This document shows positions 6,928-7,641 of a stretch of DNA of 7,641 nt, piece after piece. How positions within the stretch are numbered: the stretch's first letter is position 1; every line of letters begins with the position of its first letter. The stretch is from an uncultured Alphaproteobacteria bacterium. Its GTDB lineage: Bacteria; Pseudomonadota; Alphaproteobacteria; Sphingomonadales; Sphingomonadaceae. A program made the position numbers and the translations under genes. The stretch lies in NCBI GenBank assembly GCA_903939555.1, contig CAJAHV010000343.1:1-7641 (forward strand), read 5' to 3'. Under the pieces are notes generated by a model. It was given only the letters and a program-made list of their open reading frames with translations, ran no database searches and was not told where the DNA came from.

Positions 6928-6940
6928 CAGCGGGCACTCC
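6925..6940 (-). promoter_or_regulatory. Ribosome binding site and TGATG coupling junction for the exoprotein
   Basis: GGAG (6940-6937) lies 9 nt upstream of the ATG at 6927-6925. It is embedded in the Trp-Ser codons of the transporter's C-terminus. The transporter stop TGA (6929-6927) shares its A with the ATG, giving TGATG. This arrangement suggests translational coupling, so that exporter and substrate are made from one transcript. It also decides the start, since no other in-frame ATG gives a signal peptide. Confidence 0.75.
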
Positions 6941-7641
6941 ATGGGATCAATCGCGCCGTCAGCGACATCAGCACGCGCACGTCACCGGCCCGGGTTGGCC
7001 CGGCGTCCCTGAGCGGCACCGCCACGGCAAGATCGAGCCGCAGCTTGTCCGCCACGCCGATGCGGGCACCGGCACCCAGCGAAGTCACCTGCTGCGGATC
7101 GGTGCCGGCTGGCGTGTTGCGGTTCCACACCCATTCGGTGTCGACAAAGCCATAAGGCTGGATCCCGATATCGTAGCGGGCCAGCACACCCAGCCGGTCA
7201 TAGCGAAGCTCGGTCGAAAAGCCGACGCCGCTGTCACCCGACAGTACGCCCGGATCATAGCCGCGACCGATGGTGTAGCTGCCGGCGGCAAAGGCTTCGA
7301 ACGAGAATAGCGGCGCCGACGAAATCTGCGCGCGCGGGCTGATTGCCAGCACCATGTGGCGGGCAAAGCGCCACTCGCCGCCGCCGCCAAAGCGCACCAC
7401 CAAAGCCTCGGGGTCGCCGTCGACAAGACTGGGCGGCACAAAAGCGCCGACGCAGTTGGCGACATTGGCGAGGCAGTTCGGGCTGGCCCCGAAGATGTCG
7501 AAACCCTTGCGCACCTCCAGCGAGCCGAACAGCCGCCAGCCGATGGTGCCACCCGGGCCAACACCCTTCAGATCGACGGCATCGGCATCGAGCCGCACAA
7601 AGCCGACGCGCAACCGGTCCGTGCTGAGCGGCTGGCTGGCG
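6927..7641 (-). CDS. TpsB/ShlB/FhaC-family outer-membrane transporter, C-terminal part (5' end off window)
   Basis: This is the C-terminal 237 residues of a two-partner secretion transporter; the frame is open to the right edge. Such proteins have periplasmic POTRA domains followed by a 16-strand barrel; only the later barrel strands lie here. Counting from the first full codon (7640): SLEVRKGFDIFGAS at 40-53 matches the family's 'LRRGLD..GAS' strand. IGRGYDPG at 124-131 is the conserved L6 hairpin motif (V/I-RG-Y/F type) that inserts into the barrel. GDSGVGFSTELRY at 135-147 is the Omp85/TpsB strand motif that follows it. PYGFVDTEWVW at 162-172 and SLGAGARIGV at 187-196 are later amphipathic strands. 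It ends VLMSLTARLIPWSAR, a terminal strand with a short SAR tail instead of the usual final aromatic residue. Two cysteines (56 and 63) sit in one predicted surface loop. The downstream exoprotein gene starts inside its stop codon, so this is almost certainly that protein's dedicated exporter. Family assignment is firm; the substrate is inferred from context. Confidence 0.93.
   Translation of the reverse strand, partial: ASQPLSTDRLRVGFVRLDADAVDLKGVGPGGTIGWRLFGSLEVRKGFDIFGASPNCLANVANCVGAFVPPSLVDGDPEALVVRFGGGGEWRFARHMVLAISPRAQISSAPLFSFEAFAAGSYTIGRGYDPGVLSGDSGVGFSTELRYDRLGVLARYDIGIQPYGFVDTEWVWNRNTPAGTDPQQVTSLGAGARIGVADKLRLDLAVAVPLRDAGPTRAGDVRVLMSLTARLIPWSAR

Noticed and set aside
5940..6937. Minus-strand open frames at 6803-5940 and 6937-6230 overlapping the start of the exoprotein.
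   Set aside because: They are out of frame with the signal peptide and TPS motifs and give Arg/Pro/Ser-rich translations without family features.
7085..7564. A 159-codon minus-strand open frame inside the transporter.
   Set aside because: It overlaps the well-supported barrel frame in another register and has an Arg/Ser/Pro-rich composition with no recognisable features.
6927..7613. TTG at 7613 as the start of the transporter gene.
   Set aside because: The frame is open to the right edge, and the encoded part covers only late barrel strands; POTRA domains and early strands are missing, so the true start lies outside the window.

Overview
The window is GC-rich and holds parts of two genes, both on the minus strand. 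Together they form a two-partner secretion (TPS, type Vb) locus. Reading in the direction of transcription (right to left), the first gene is the 3' end of an outer-membrane transporter of the TpsB/ShlB/FhaC family (6927-7641, N-terminus off the right edge). It is followed, with a one-base TGATG overlap, by the 5' part of a very large secreted exoprotein of the TpsA/filamentous haemagglutinin type (1-6927). The exoprotein frame stays open for all 2309 codons in the window and runs off the left edge without a stop. Nothing else in the window looks like a gene. The many long open frames in the other registers are by-products of the Gly/Ala-rich codons of this one protein.

Layout of the exoprotein. 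Residues 1-34 are a Sec-type signal peptide. Residues 35 to about 321 are the TPS secretion domain that the transporter recognises. Residues 322-356 are a Pro/Gly linker. Residues 357 to about 1306 are an array of roughly twenty Gly-rich beta-repeats, each introduced by a GGxA motif. Residues 1310-2309 are a second, different beta-helix-like region. From residue 1506 it is built of tandem units of about 232-285 residues: three complete and the start of a fourth. Each unit carries a poorly conserved, low-complexity insert at about the same place, and one insert contains a perfect-register 12-bp tandem repeat (PATT)n.

How the genes work together: the transporter forms a beta-barrel in the outer membrane and exports the exoprotein, which then folds on the cell surface as a long right-handed beta-helix. 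The likely role is adhesion, aggregation or biofilm formation, but a C-terminal toxin or other effector domain cannot be excluded because the C-terminus is not in the window.

Organism: a Gram-negative bacterium, because it has an outer-membrane secretion system. The high GC, together with a TPS domain using a WFYAPGGVLVG motif in place of the classical NPNG motif, suggests an alphaproteobacterium, perhaps Sphingomonadales. That assignment is inference from memory of the family, not from a search. No promoter, terminator, RNA gene, CRISPR array or mobile element was seen. The operon promoter should lie upstream of the transporter gene, beyond the right edge.
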